64,000 nt of DNA from Candidatus Sedimenticola sp. (ex Thyasira tokunagai) (lineage in GTDB: Bacteria; Pseudomonadota; Gammaproteobacteria; Chromatiales; Chromatiaceae). A program made the position numbers and the translations under genes. The stretch's first letter is position 1, and the number at the start of each line of letters is the position of its first letter. This document shows, one piece after another, positions 1-9,004 of the stretch. The stretch is from the NCBI GenBank assembly GCA_037318855.1, contig CP134874.1, positions 2,914,598 to 2,978,597 on the forward strand. The letters run 5' to 3'. A model generated the notes under the pieces. That model ran no database searches, had not been told where the DNA came from, and was given only the letters and a program-made list of their open reading frames with translations.

Positions 1-220
1 AACGTCCTAGAAAGACGCTAGACTACGAGACGCCCGCAGAGAGATTTAATGCATGTGTTGCATCGATCGGTTGAGCCGACAGACCAAAGCCGACATTTCT
101 AGCTTAAACTGTAAGCGACTCCTTTCTCAGCATTTGCAATCATTGCCAGAAGTTGACTCGGGAGGCGAGATCAGCCATAAAAAAGATAGCTGAATTTTAC
201 CCTGGCCCAAATTACTCTTC

Positions 221-3200
221 CTAAAAGTCCCAGTGACGGTTCTGCTTGACGATCGACACAATTTCGACTGCCGGTACGGGTCTGGAAAAATAGTACCCCT
301 GGCAAAAGTCAGACTCCAGCTGTTTCAGAAAGCGCAATTGCTCTATTGTCTCTACCCCCTCAGCCAGGGAAGAGAGGCCCAGGCTATGCGCCATTTTCAC
401 CGTTGCGGACACGATAGCCACATCGTCCCTATCAGCAGGAACGCCATCTACAAAGGACTTGTCTATCTTGAGTTTACTGAAAGGCAGATGTTTTAATCGA
501 TCCAGTGATGAATAACCCGTACCAAAATCATCCAGGGAGATCTTGATACCGTTTTCCTTGAAACGTTCCAACAGCTTTTCCATACCTTTACGATCGTAAG
601 CCATTGCCGATTCAGTCACTTCAACCTCGAGCAGATCCTTTGAAACATCCGCCTCATTGATGGCACTCATGACCTGAGTGACAATGTCACCTCGCCACAT
701 CTGTCGTGGTGACAGATTGATAGCAACCGGCAATGAGATTCCCATATCACTCCACTCCCGCAGTTGGCGGCAGGCCTCCCGTATCACCCAGTCGCCAATA
801 GACAGGATCAAGCCGGTATCTTCCGCCACCGGAATAAAGTCAGCGGGTGATACCAGATGGCCTTTCTCACGCTCCCAACGAATCAGCGCCTCCACTCCGA
901 CCATGCGCCCACTGGTCAGATCGATGAATGGTTGGTAATGGAGCAGAAATTCCTGACGTTCGATTGCCTGGTGCAACATTGTTGCCAGTGACATTCTCTG
1001 CTGCTGCAGCTCAGACAGCTCTCGGGAGAAGAACTGGTAGTTACCCCGGCCCAGAGACTTGGCCCGGTACATGGCTGCATCCGCATGCTGAATCAGCTGT
1101 GCGGCGTCCTCGGCATCATCCGGGTAGAGGCTGATGCCGATACTGGCTGAAATATAGGTATCCTGCTCCTTGACCCGGAATGGATTATTGAGCACCTCCA
1201 TAATTCTGCTCGAGATGGTTGCAGCTTCCTGCTCAAATGGGACTTCACCCTCCTGCCGGCCGTATCTTTCAATAAGCACAATAAACTCATCCCCCCCGTG
1301 GCGCGCCACCATGTCGCTACCGCGCATGACGCATTTTAACTGTTTTGTCACCTGACAGAGCAGATCATCACCGGCGGCGTGACCCAGTGTGTCATTAACC
1401 AACTTAAAATCATCCAGATCCACAAACAGGATAGCCGCCTCACCACCACGACGATGAATCCTGTCCACGGCCTGATCCATCAACTGCAGGATCATTGCCC
1501 TGTTTGGCAGCTTGGTCAGTGTGTCATGGAAGGCTTGATAGGCGATCTGTTCCTCTACCTGTTGCTGTTTTTGATGTGTTCGTAGTGTATTGATGCCGTA
1601 GGAAAGGTCATTGGCCAACTCTTTAAGCAGCGTCACCTCCTCTGGCCAAAAAGCATCTTCCTCCTTGCTATATATTGTCAGGACACCGTACACCTCACGC
1701 TCTTGTAAAAGAGGAAGCGCAATCACCGAGCCGTCACGCTGCTGATGCCCTTCACAATGCCAGTAACAGCCATTAGGCGCCTCCCCGGTGGCCACATTAA
1801 TTGCCACTTGACCGTCTTGGGCCGCCGTTACTGTCGGACACTCAGTCCATCCATCCACCTCGCGGCACCGCTGCTTTATTCCATCGCAATACTCTTCTGT
1901 CTCACCGGCCCAGGCAATGGGGAGGAGAACATCTTTCCCTTCCTGTTGCAGCCCCACCCAGACCATTTGATAGTCGGCCTGCTCGACAATACTCCGACAG
2001 ACGCCATCCGCCATCTCCTGCTCGCTTCTGGAGTGAGTCAGCAGCACATTGCTGGCATGCATAGCCCCCAGGGCCCGGCTGGTATGACGCAATTTCTCTT
2101 CGTTGATCTTACGTTCACTGATGTCCGTGGCTGCGCAGACAACGCCCAGAATCTCTCCCTCCCCGTCACGCATCACCGAGCTGGAAAAGAGCATTGGGAT
2201 TTTGTGACCCTGTTTGCTAAGATAGATTTGCTCAATATTTGTGATCCTCTCTCCCTTGATGAGGTGAGCCACTGTTCTGTCCTGAGGAATCGACCCATCA
2301 GCAATGACCCGGTCAATAGCCAGACCGACCAGCTCACTCTCTTCATAGCCCAACAGATCGAGGGTGGCGCGGTTCGCCGATGCAATAGTGCCATCCGGCC
2401 GCGTAACGATAAGGGTGTTGAGCATGGTCTTGAGTATGTTGTCGACGTAGTCTCTCGAAACGGTCGTCCTCTGCAGCGTCTCGGTCATGCTGTTGAATGA
2501 GGCAGCCAGCTCCCCCACTTCATCTTCAGTGTCCACCTCGGCCTTTACCGTCAGTTTGCCTCTCGAAAACGCCTTTACTGTCTCAGTCAACCTCTCCATA
2601 GGCATAGCGAGCAATCTGCCGGCGATGTAGAATCCCCCAGTCAGAAGCAGTATTACCAATACCGCGATGGCGGTGATCTTTATCGCCATCTGTCTGACGG
2701 GTGCCAGTGCTGTTTTATGGGGAGTCTCCAGCAGCAGACCCCAGCCGTTCCCCCTATAGCCAAAAAGGCCGCGTTGTAATGTGGTGGTTGCGAGCATGGC
2801 AGTGGTTCCCTGATGCGTCCCCATACTTAGAACAGCGCTCCCGGGATAACCGCTTGCCAGGGCCTCTTTTACCAGCGTGTGAGTCGCAAGGCTGAGTTGC
2901 AGAATATGCTCCGGATGGTCTGTATGGTCGGCTATGACGATGCCATCACTGTTGAAAAGAAGTACACCGGAAAGCGGGGCTACCTCATCCAGTGCCTGCA
3001 GGACTACCGGCCAGGCAAAATGGCCGATAACCACACCATTGACCCTATCCTTCCCCTGCTCACTCCGCACCGGTGCAGCAAAAATCACCGTGGGCCTGCC
3101 CGGTTTTCCGGTCGGCACCAGGTCGGAATAGAAGCGCTCGCCCTTGATCGCACTCTCATAGGCGGCACTGTTCATCGGATACGCCTCAATCTCTTTTCCA

Positions 3201-3577
3201 AAGGCCACCTTGTCTGTAGAGATGAGGATCACCCCTTTCCCGTCAACCACCATCAAGCGATCCCAGGGGCCGGTAAAGGTGGCACGCTCAGTCCACTCTC
3301 TGAAGGTCAAACCAGAGGACTCTGCTCCAGCCGTGCCTTGGTTCTCAAGAAATGCCTCCACACCTCCACCCTCTGCGACTGCCTGAATATCCCGATAGGC
3401 GGTATAGAGGGCACGATCAATCCTCTGTATTATCTGGTCGGCCATCTCCTGCTGGCCGACGATAAGGCTTCTCTCCAGGAGGGAGGTGGCAGAATAATAA
3501 ATGCTGTAAATCAATGCCGGCAGGATAAGAGACGACACCATCACGACGGACAGCGTGATCTTATTGGCAAGTTTCAC
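221..3577 (-). CDS. Membrane dCache-HAMP-PAS-GAF-GGDEF-EAL cyclic-di-GMP enzyme
   Basis: This 1118-residue protein should make and/or degrade cyclic di-GMP in response to periplasmic and cytoplasmic signals. In order it shows a transmembrane helix (about 8-30), a Cache-like periplasmic region to about 300, a second helix (about 300-325), HAMP, PAS (about 380-495), GAF (about 505-660), GGDEF and EAL. The cyclase motif GGDEF is intact and an RGSD inhibitory site lies five residues upstream. The phosphodiesterase signature EALIR is intact, so both activities are possible. The start ATG overlaps the stop of the upstream binding-protein gene by 4 bp, which implies translational coupling and a shared function. 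The ligand is not readable from the sequence. Confidence 0.93.
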   Translation of the reverse strand: MKLANKITLSVVMVSSLILPALIYSIYYSATSLLERSLIVGQQEMADQIIQRIDRALYTAYRDIQAVAEGGGVEAFLENQGTAGAESSGLTFREWTERATFTGPWDRLMVVDGKGVILISTDKVAFGKEIEAYPMNSAAYESAIKGERFYSDLVPTGKPGRPTVIFAAPVRSEQGKDRVNGVVIGHFAWPVVLQALDEVAPLSGVLLFNSDGIVIADHTDHPEHILQLSLATHTLVKEALASGYPGSAVLSMGTHQGTTAMLATTTLQRGLFGYRGNGWGLLLETPHKTALAPVRQMAIKITAIAVLVILLLTGGFYIAGRLLAMPMERLTETVKAFSRGKLTVKAEVDTEDEVGELAASFNSMTETLQRTTVSRDYVDNILKTMLNTLIVTRPDGTIASANRATLDLLGYEESELVGLAIDRVIADGSIPQDRTVAHLIKGERITNIEQIYLSKQGHKIPMLFSSSVMRDGEGEILGVVCAATDISERKINEEKLRHTSRALGAMHASNVLLTHSRSEQEMADGVCRSIVEQADYQMVWVGLQQEGKDVLLPIAWAGETEEYCDGIKQRCREVDGWTECPTVTAAQDGQVAINVATGEAPNGCYWHCEGHQQRDGSVIALPLLQEREVYGVLTIYSKEEDAFWPEEVTLLKELANDLSYGINTLRTHQKQQQVEEQIAYQAFHDTLTKLPNRAMILQLMDQAVDRIHRRGGEAAILFVDLDDFKLVNDTLGHAAGDDLLCQVTKQLKCVMRGSDMVARHGGDEFIVLIERYGRQEGEVPFEQEAATISSRIMEVLNNPFRVKEQDTYISASIGISLYPDDAEDAAQLIQHADAAMYRAKSLGRGNYQFFSRELSELQQQRMSLATMLHQAIERQEFLLHYQPFIDLTSGRMVGVEALIRWEREKGHLVSPADFIPVAEDTGLILSIGDWVIREACRQLREWSDMGISLPVAINLSPRQMWRGDIVTQVMSAINEADVSKDLLEVEVTESAMAYDRKGMEKLLERFKENGIKISLDDFGTGYSSLDRLKHLPFSKLKIDKSFVDGVPADRDDVAIVSATVKMAHSLGLSSLAEGVETIEQLRFLKQLESDFCQGYYFSRPVPAVEIVSIVKQNRHWDF

Positions 3578-4611
3578 TGCGGCCTCCTCCGCAAGGAGTG
3601 GCTGAGGGTGTTAATGAAGGTCGCATCAAGGAATTGTGTACTATCCAGGTGCTCTACTATTACCCCTTTATCTATAAGAAAGTCATTCATCTTGCGCGCG
3701 CTGCCGTGCAGCGACTCAAAGCCCGCTCCATAGGAGAATGTGGTATGGTTTTCCCGCAGGGACAGCACCCTGTCCAGCCGTTCAAATGCCGCCACCTCAG
3801 ACGGAGTGACGGAATAAATATCGGCTATGATGGCGAACGCCTCGTGAGGGTGCTCCTTGATATAGCGCGTCGCTTTGTGCCACACGTTGACATAGGCCTG
3901 GACATCTCCGGGCCTTGCTTCAATGAAGCTGCGATGGAAAACCTGCCCATTGGGTGAGAGCCCGGAGGCTTCCGAGGTATCAAAGAGTTTTCGGCCACTC
4001 CACTTCTCTATCGCCTCAGAGACAACAGGCTCCCAGGTGGCAATTGCATCCAGCGCTCCCTTGCCAAACTCCTCTGCAGCCTTCTCATCAGTGATCGCCA
4101 CTTTGATCACATCAGCGGAACTCAGCCCATACCGGTTCAATGCAAAATCGAGTATATATTCCGTATAGCTGTTGCTGGCAACACCGATGGTTTTGCCGCG
4201 CAGGTCCGTGATGGTTTCAATGGAGGGCCGCGCCACAATGGCCTCGGATCCGGAAGAGATATCGCAATTGATGACCAGAACCAGATCGGCTCCTGCTGCG
4301 TTATAACTGATGACATCGAACAGTGAGAATCCGTTAACGTCGACCTTTCCGTCAACCATATCCTGCAGAGAGCCACAATAATCGGGATTTCCATCCACCA
4401 ACTCAACGTTAAGCCCCGCCTCCCTGAACCACCCCTTTTTATCTGCGATCTCTATCCAGTAGGTTCCGGGCCAGTAGCGACGGACAATCTTCATCGGAAG
4501 GCCGGTTGTATTGGGCCCCTCCTCCCCGTTCGGTGCAGACAGCCACCACGCAAGCACTGTAAAGAGCAGTGCCGACACCACAACTGAGGCAACAATAAGT
4601 TTTTTGAGCAT
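3574..4611 (-). CDS. NMT1/SsuA-like periplasmic substrate-binding protein
   Basis: The 345-residue protein begins with a hydrophobic N-terminal segment (about 4-26, either a signal anchor or an uncleaved signal peptide). It then has the fold signature of NMT1/SsuA/ThiY-type binding proteins: an early KGWFREAGLNVEL block and an LRGKTIGVASNS block near residue 135. No ABC permease or ATPase gene is adjacent. The only partner is the downstream GGDEF/EAL receptor, which overlaps by 4 bp (ATGA), so a sensory rather than transport role is inferred. An AAGGAA ribosome site precedes the ATG. The cognate solute is unknown. Confidence 0.88.
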   Translation of the reverse strand: MLKKLIVASVVVSALLFTVLAWWLSAPNGEEGPNTTGLPMKIVRRYWPGTYWIEIADKKGWFREAGLNVELVDGNPDYCGSLQDMVDGKVDVNGFSLFDVISYNAAGADLVLVINCDISSGSEAIVARPSIETITDLRGKTIGVASNSYTEYILDFALNRYGLSSADVIKVAITDEKAAEEFGKGALDAIATWEPVVSEAIEKWSGRKLFDTSEASGLSPNGQVFHRSFIEARPGDVQAYVNVWHKATRYIKEHPHEAFAIIADIYSVTPSEVAAFERLDRVLSLRENHTTFSYGAGFESLHGSARKMNDFLIDKGVIVEHLDSTQFLDATFINTLSHSLRRRPQ

Positions 4612-4674
4612 ACCGTTCCTTAGCTCTCTGCTGGTTGGCCTGTTGAGAATAGTGAAAGAGACAACCCTGCTTAT

Positions 4675-4690
4675 GACTATAAATATAGTC
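4675..4690. promoter_or_regulatory. Inverted repeat upstream of the binding-protein operon
   Basis: A perfect 7-bp inverted repeat, GACTATA-AA-TATAGTC, lies about 64 bp upstream of the binding-protein start codon in an AT-rich intergenic stretch. Its position fits an operator for a dimeric regulator. Nothing identifies the regulator. The rest of the 4612-4864 gap shows no gene. Confidence 0.4.
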
Positions 4691-4934
4691 TAAAAGCGAG
4701 AATTATATAGACTTTATTCAAGTACCTATTGCCGGCAGATGGTTGATTTTTATAGGGGTTTTGACTACGTTGATTTGGCCACTGATAATTCAACTGCGCA
4801 AGACAGGGTGTAGGGGGCGAATCTTACCTTTTGCAAAATATAAGATTTAGTGCCGAATGACGTCTTAGGGAAACTCTGAACTAGTCTCCCAATATGAGAT
4901 AATTCGCGCACCAGTAAAGCAGGCGGACAACAAC

Positions 4935-5220
4935 TAAGCGAGTCTTCGATTTCGTGATGCAAAACGGGACATCCAAGTCCCCCTTTTGCACTCAATCTTC
5001 GACAGCCTATTAGTACCCCGGCCGTCCTGGTCACTAACCGCTACGCGATAACATCGCAAGCTCGTTACCGCTTCGCAGTCAGTTCCCATTGACTGGACGC
5101 CGTGTTCGGATGCCTACTTTGCTTCCCCTCTGGCGCGCTGCGCGCACGACGGGTAAGCAGTGCGGCCTCACGGCTACCGGGGATTACCAGCCCTCGCTTC
5201 GCTCTCCATGGCTGGCAGCG
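4935..5220 (+). repeat. Seamless intervening element, family B copy B1 (286 bp)
   Basis: The element runs from TAAGCGAGTC to GGCAGCG. It sits exactly between the ribosome-binding region (AGGCGGACAACAAC) and the ATG of the IS5 transposase; removing it brings the two together. It has no terminal inverted repeat and no target duplication. A hairpin near the left end (TGCAAAA paired with TTTTGCA around a GGGAC/GTCCC helix) and one near the right end (CCAGCC with GGCTGG, complementary strand) resemble those of the other copies. Confidence 0.85.
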
Positions 5221-6493
5221 ATGGATCAATTAAGCTTCTCAGAGGCCGAGTATAGTGGTAAACGCAAACAGACCCGTCGGGAAAAGTTCTTGGCTGAGAT
5301 GGAGCAAGTAGTGCCTTGGCGACGCTTAGAGCGTCTGATAGAGCCGCACTATCCAAAGGCTGGCAATGGACGGCAACCCTATCCGCTATCTGCAATGCTG
5401 CGCATCTACTGTTTACAGCAGTGGTACGGTCTCAGTGATCCAGCAGCTGAAGATGCGCTCTACGAAATCACCTCCATTCGCCGCTTCGCTCAGCTATCGC
5501 TCAGTCGAGGAAACATTACGGATGAAAGCACGATTCTTCAATTCCGCCACTTGCTGGAAAAGCACAACCTGACAGAAGCGCTTTTCTCAGAGGTCAGCGC
5601 CGACCTACAAGAAAAAGGGTTGTTATTGCGGCAAGGAATATTGGTAGATACCACTATCATTGACGCACCCAGTTCCACAAAGAACAAAGAGAGGAAGCGA
5701 GATCCGGAAATGTCCCAGACCCGCAAAGGTAACCAGTGGTACTTCGGTATGAAGGCCCATATAAGTGTTGATTTGGAGAATGGCCTAGTTCACAGCGTGA
5801 CCGGTACGGCAGCCAATGTCAGTGACATCAGTGAAACTCATAACTTGCTTCATGGCGATGAAGAGATCGCTTTTGCTGATGCGGGATACACAGGCATTGA
5901 GAAGCGCGAAGAAATGAAAGACTGTAATGCCGAGTGGCATGTCGCCATGAAGCGAGGCCTGCGTAAGAAGCTGAAGGAAAGCGGCAGTGAGTTGGGTGAA
6001 GCCAATGAAGCGGTCGAAAAAGCCAAAGCGGGCATACGCGCCTTCGTTGAGCATCCATTCCGTGTAATCAAACGGCAGTTTGGTCACCGCAAGACACGCT
6101 CAAGCGTGTCGCTACCTCGTGAAAGATTTTGGGACATCCAAGTCTCCAAAATCGACTCGCCTACGCGACAGCCGTTATGCCCCGACCGTCCTGCGTACGT
6201 CACGATTCCGTATTGCACATTGCAGCAAAGCTGCTTGTGCACTACTCCATCATGACTCCCGCAATGACTCTACGGCGTTTCGGATGCACTCCTTGTATGC
6301 CCTACATCGCTCCCTGCCGGTCGCAATTCCGGCCATACAACCGCGCCTACGCCTATCGGGGACTAATCGCCTCGGCTTTCAGCCTTCCATGGCGATCAGC
6401 GATCGTGGTTTAAAGAAGAATACCGCGCAGTTACATATGCTATTTGCGCTGGCAAACCTTTACATGGCGAGGCGAGAATTATTATCAACGTAG
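5221..6493 (+). pseudogene. IS5-family transposase, split by an intervening element
   Basis: The natural start is the ATG at 5221 (MDQLSFSEAEYSG). The DDE transposase reads through an N-terminal DUF772-like region and the catalytic block to HRKTR, then runs into the 301-bp element at 6101-6401. After the element the C-terminus resumes (RGLKKNTAQLHMLFALANL). Joining 6100 to 6402 gives an in-frame HRKTRYRGLKKN, as expected for this family. The gene is otherwise intact, so the insertion is recent or removable. Confidence 0.85.
6101..6401 (+). repeat. Seamless intervening element, family A copy A1 (301 bp)
   Basis: The element runs from CAAGCGTGTCGC to GATCAGCG and is identical by eye to A3 and nearly identical to A2. 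It interrupts the IS5 transposase, with no duplication, in a way that exact deletion repairs. ORFs readable inside it repeat in all three copies and are not genes. Here the element lies on the same strand as its reference orientation and the host gene is also on plus. Confidence 0.88.
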
Positions 6494-6648
6494 GACGAGT
6501 GCGCCTGGAGCTTGGCTTCAGCGTGACAAACCGGTGTAAAACGCACCGGATTGGTCGAAAAAGGGACTATTTATTCCTCGATAGGCAATTTTTACGAGTA
6601 TTGAGTGAAACGATCATTAAAAGCGGGGCTTAATCAGAGCTTCCCTAA

Positions 6649-6732
6649 CGCTATCGCACGACGGAAAAACAGTGCACCCTAATCGCTACCAGGGATTAAC
6701 CGCCTTCGCTTCGCTCTCCATGGCGGTCAGCG
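6649..6732 (+). repeat. Partial right end of a family B-like element
   Basis: The sequence directly after the IS5 right end matches the last third of the family B elements, ending GGCGGTCAGCG. No matching left half was found on the other side of IS5, so this is a truncated copy. Its terminal hairpin reads ACCGCC/GGCGGT. Confidence 0.6.
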
Positions 6733-6918
6733 AAGGTATTAGATGAATTCATGGATATATCATGTCATCTTGCCATGAAGAGAACAGTTCGCCAAATACA
6801 TCATCAGCTTAAATCCATACATTATTTCTTATATATCAATATGATATTGATAGATGGAACATATATTGCCTATGTCAACGGAACGAAATAATCCGATCAC
6901 ACCCCTAAGGAAGAATCA

Positions 6919-7070
6919 TGCCTAAGACATATAGAATTAAATTTATCAGACGAATTTATTGAATGGTGTGATGCTGATGGCTCTACACCAGAATCACTAC
7001 TCAAAACATTCATGAGTGATATGTGTGAAATGGACCATTATGGCAACCCGTGTGATAAAGAGGGCTCTAA
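6919..7070 (+). pseudogene. Fragment of a small plasmid/ICE-type protein
   Basis: A frame here reads IELNLSDEFIEWCDADG and continues through an acidic stretch until it meets the element at 7071. The only nearby ATG (6919) is in another frame, so at least one frameshift is needed. It resembles short conserved proteins carried by plasmids and ICEs, but the family assignment is from memory. The flanking 6733-6918 shows no gene. Confidence 0.35.
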
Positions 7071-7238
7071 CGCTGACCGCCATGGAGAGCGAAGCAAAGG
7101 CGGGTAGACCCTGGTAGCCTTGAGGCCGCACTGCTTACCCGTCGTGCGCGCAGTGCGCCAGAGGGGAAGCAAAGAACACGGCGTCCAGCCAGTGACCAGG
7201 ACGGCCGGGGCATTAATAGGTTGTCGAAGACTCGCTTA
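7071..7238 (-). repeat. Inverted, internally shortened family B-like element (168 bp)
   Basis: It starts CGCTGACCGCC and ends GACTCGCTTA on the plus strand, so it lies in the opposite orientation to all other copies. Both ends are intact but internal segments are missing relative to the 286-bp copies. The first four bases beyond its right end, read in element orientation, are TTAG, again with G at the fourth position. Confidence 0.7.
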
Positions 7239-7316
7239 TAATTGTCGCTTATCTCCGCATTGCGCGGCTCCCTTTTATTAGTGCTCAATCAGCACAAGAG
7301 GTACCCATGAAAAAAA

Positions 7317-8355
7317 CTTTCCCGATTACCCATAAACCTCAGCCATTCTCAAGAAGCGATAAGGCATTGGTGGTGTACGCAACGCAACAAAGAGCAATCG
7401 CTCAATCATTTCTGGAAGATTGAAGCGACGATTAAACCGATATTCGAATTCGGCAAGATAACGAGGTACATGTTTTTTTCGTATAGCATGAAAAAGTTCC
7501 CTGCAAAGAATTCTTGACGTTGCCAAGCATGGTGTTCACCCACTTGAAGGTGGAGCTCTGTGCGCTTTTTCGACCGCCACCAGTCACAATGGCCACATGA
7601 TCGCATTCAGCATCAGTGACAGCTCTGAAGCAGCAGAGACCATCAGAGAATACAGTGCTACCAGAAACCAGACTGGACTTGGCATATCGAGCAATTTCTG
7701 CACTACGAAAACCACGCACACGACGCAGATGAATTTTCAAAGGCCTGCCGTCCTGCGTCGTCTCAACGGCGGCTACGAAAGGGATTTTGTTGCGGGAGCC
7801 TCGTCCACGCTTACCAGGTTTTTCACCGCCAATATATGCATCATCCATTTCAATGCGGCCAGTCAGCTTTTTCTTACCCTGGCGTTCCATCATTACCTGC
7901 ATCAGTTTGTGCTTGAGCTTCCACGCAGTGTTGTAGTTCACTCAATCTCACGAGACAGTTGCAAGGCAGAGGTGCTCTTTTTACGCTGGGTCAGCAAATA
8001 GATGGCCAGAAACCATTTCTTCAAAGGCAACTTTGTGCCATGAAAAATGGTACCCGCAGTAAGCGATGTCTGGTGATGACATTTATGACACTGGTATATC
8101 TTGCGGCTTTTGAGTTCGCAGCACGTTGCGTTACCGCACTCTGGGCAAACATATCCACTTGGCCAGCGAAGTCGATGCAGCGCTTGGCTGCATTGAGTAT
8201 CGGTACCATATTTTTCCAGAAATTCGTGCAAACCAAGCCCTTTTTGAAACTGGATAGTATTTTTTGGCATGATGGAAACCCTCGTATATTCAGAGGGTTC
8301 CATTATGCGGCCACCACAGGCTCAATAGCTGAGCCTGGTGGGTAATCAGGAAAAC
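7317..8355 (-). mobile_element. IS1595-family element (ISSod11-like), decayed
   Basis: Inner ends share TTTCCCGATTACCCA (7318-7332) and its near inverse TGGGTAATCAGGAAA (8339-8353). The transposase stop codon falls inside the left repeat, as is common in this family. A short upstream ORF beginning MKKTFPITHK at 7308 spans the IS boundary and is probably not a gene. Confidence 0.65.
7326..8303 (-). pseudogene. IS1595-family transposase with two frameshifts
   Basis: The N-terminal part carries the zinc-ribbon CPECGNATC and CHKCHHQTSLTAGTIFHGT blocks typical of IS1595. A one-base loss near 7940 separates it from the NYNTAWKLKHKLM and RIEMDDAYIGG blocks, and a second shift near 7500 separates the final RYLAEFEYRFNRR block. 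All pieces lie in order on the minus strand, so this is a frameshifted remnant unable to make a full enzyme. Confidence 0.85.
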
Positions 8356-8509
8356 TTTTGATCGCTCGCTTACTTCATATGACGCTGCAATCGAGCTAAG
8401 TGAAGAGCTTGATATGGCACCAGAACTGGTCCCCCCTCTGTCAGGATAGTTGTCCACCCGGTAGGATGGGACTTCAATAACCAATGAGAGTGGGCATAGA
8501 GAGCAATAA

Positions 8510-9004
8510 ATGGGTTATCCAAAAGAGCGGAAAGAATCGGTACTGAAAAAGATGCTGCCGCCGAACAATAAAACGATACCAGAGATATCCAAGGAGGAAG
8601 GGATCTGCGAAGGCACGCTGTACAACTGGAGAAAAGCAGCCCGTGCTGAAGGGCGATTGATGCCTGATGGAGACAGCACTCCCACCGGATGGAGTGCCAC
8701 AGATAAGTTCACAGCGGTTGTTGAGACTGCACCAATGAATGAGGCTGAGCTATCCGCTTACTGTCGTGAGCGTGGACTGTATGCCGAACAGATCGGTGAG
8801 TGGCGAGAAGCCTGTGAACAAGCGAATGACTGGGATCGAAATCAGAACAAGCGGTTAAAGGATATCCGTAAAGTGGATGAGAAGCGGATCAAAGAGTTGG
8901 AGCGAGATCTTAACCGCAAAGAGAAAGCGCTAGCTGAAACCGCAGCCCTACTGGTTCTGAGAAAAAAAGCCCAGGCGATCTGGGGGGACGGAGAGGAAGA
9001 ATGA
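8510..9004 (+). CDS. IS3-family transposase OrfA
   Basis: The 164-residue helix-turn-helix protein begins MGYPKERKESVLKKML and contains the IPEISKEEGICEGTLYNWRK recognition motif, followed by a coiled-coil-like acidic/basic C-terminus. It binds the element ends. Its TGA overlaps the ATG of OrfB (ATGA), so the two are translationally coupled rather than clearly frameshift-fused. It appears intact. Confidence 0.85.
   Translation: MGYPKERKESVLKKMLPPNNKTIPEISKEEGICEGTLYNWRKAARAEGRLMPDGDSTPTGWSATDKFTAVVETAPMNEAELSAYCRERGLYAEQIGEWREACEQANDWDRNQNKRLKDIRKVDEKRIKELERDLNRKEKALAETAALLVLRKKAQAIWGDGEEE

Larger units (their letters stand above)
4865..6648 (+). mobile_element. IS5-family insertion sequence carrying two inserted repeat elements
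   Basis: Terminal inverted repeats read TTAGGGAAACTCTGA at the left and, in reverse complement, TTAGGGAAGCTCTGA at the right. The span is 1784 bp. Subtracting the two inserted repeat elements (286 and 301 bp) leaves 1197 bp, a normal IS5 length. A clear target duplication could not be assigned. Confidence 0.8.

Noticed and set aside
1..220. Window start downstream of the GGDEF/EAL gene
   Set aside because: No gene or clear terminator could be supported in this stretch.
6080..6493. Plus-strand ORF (with in-element frames MGHPSLQNRL and MKDFGTSKSP) that recurs at 31453 and 40951
   Set aside because: These frames lie inside the three copies of the family A element and recur only because the DNA recurs. 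They have no ribosome site and no similarity to known proteins.
4864..6649. Target-site duplication of the IS5 element
   Set aside because: CTTA on the left and TAAC on the right are not identical direct repeats, and part of them belongs to the inverted repeat.
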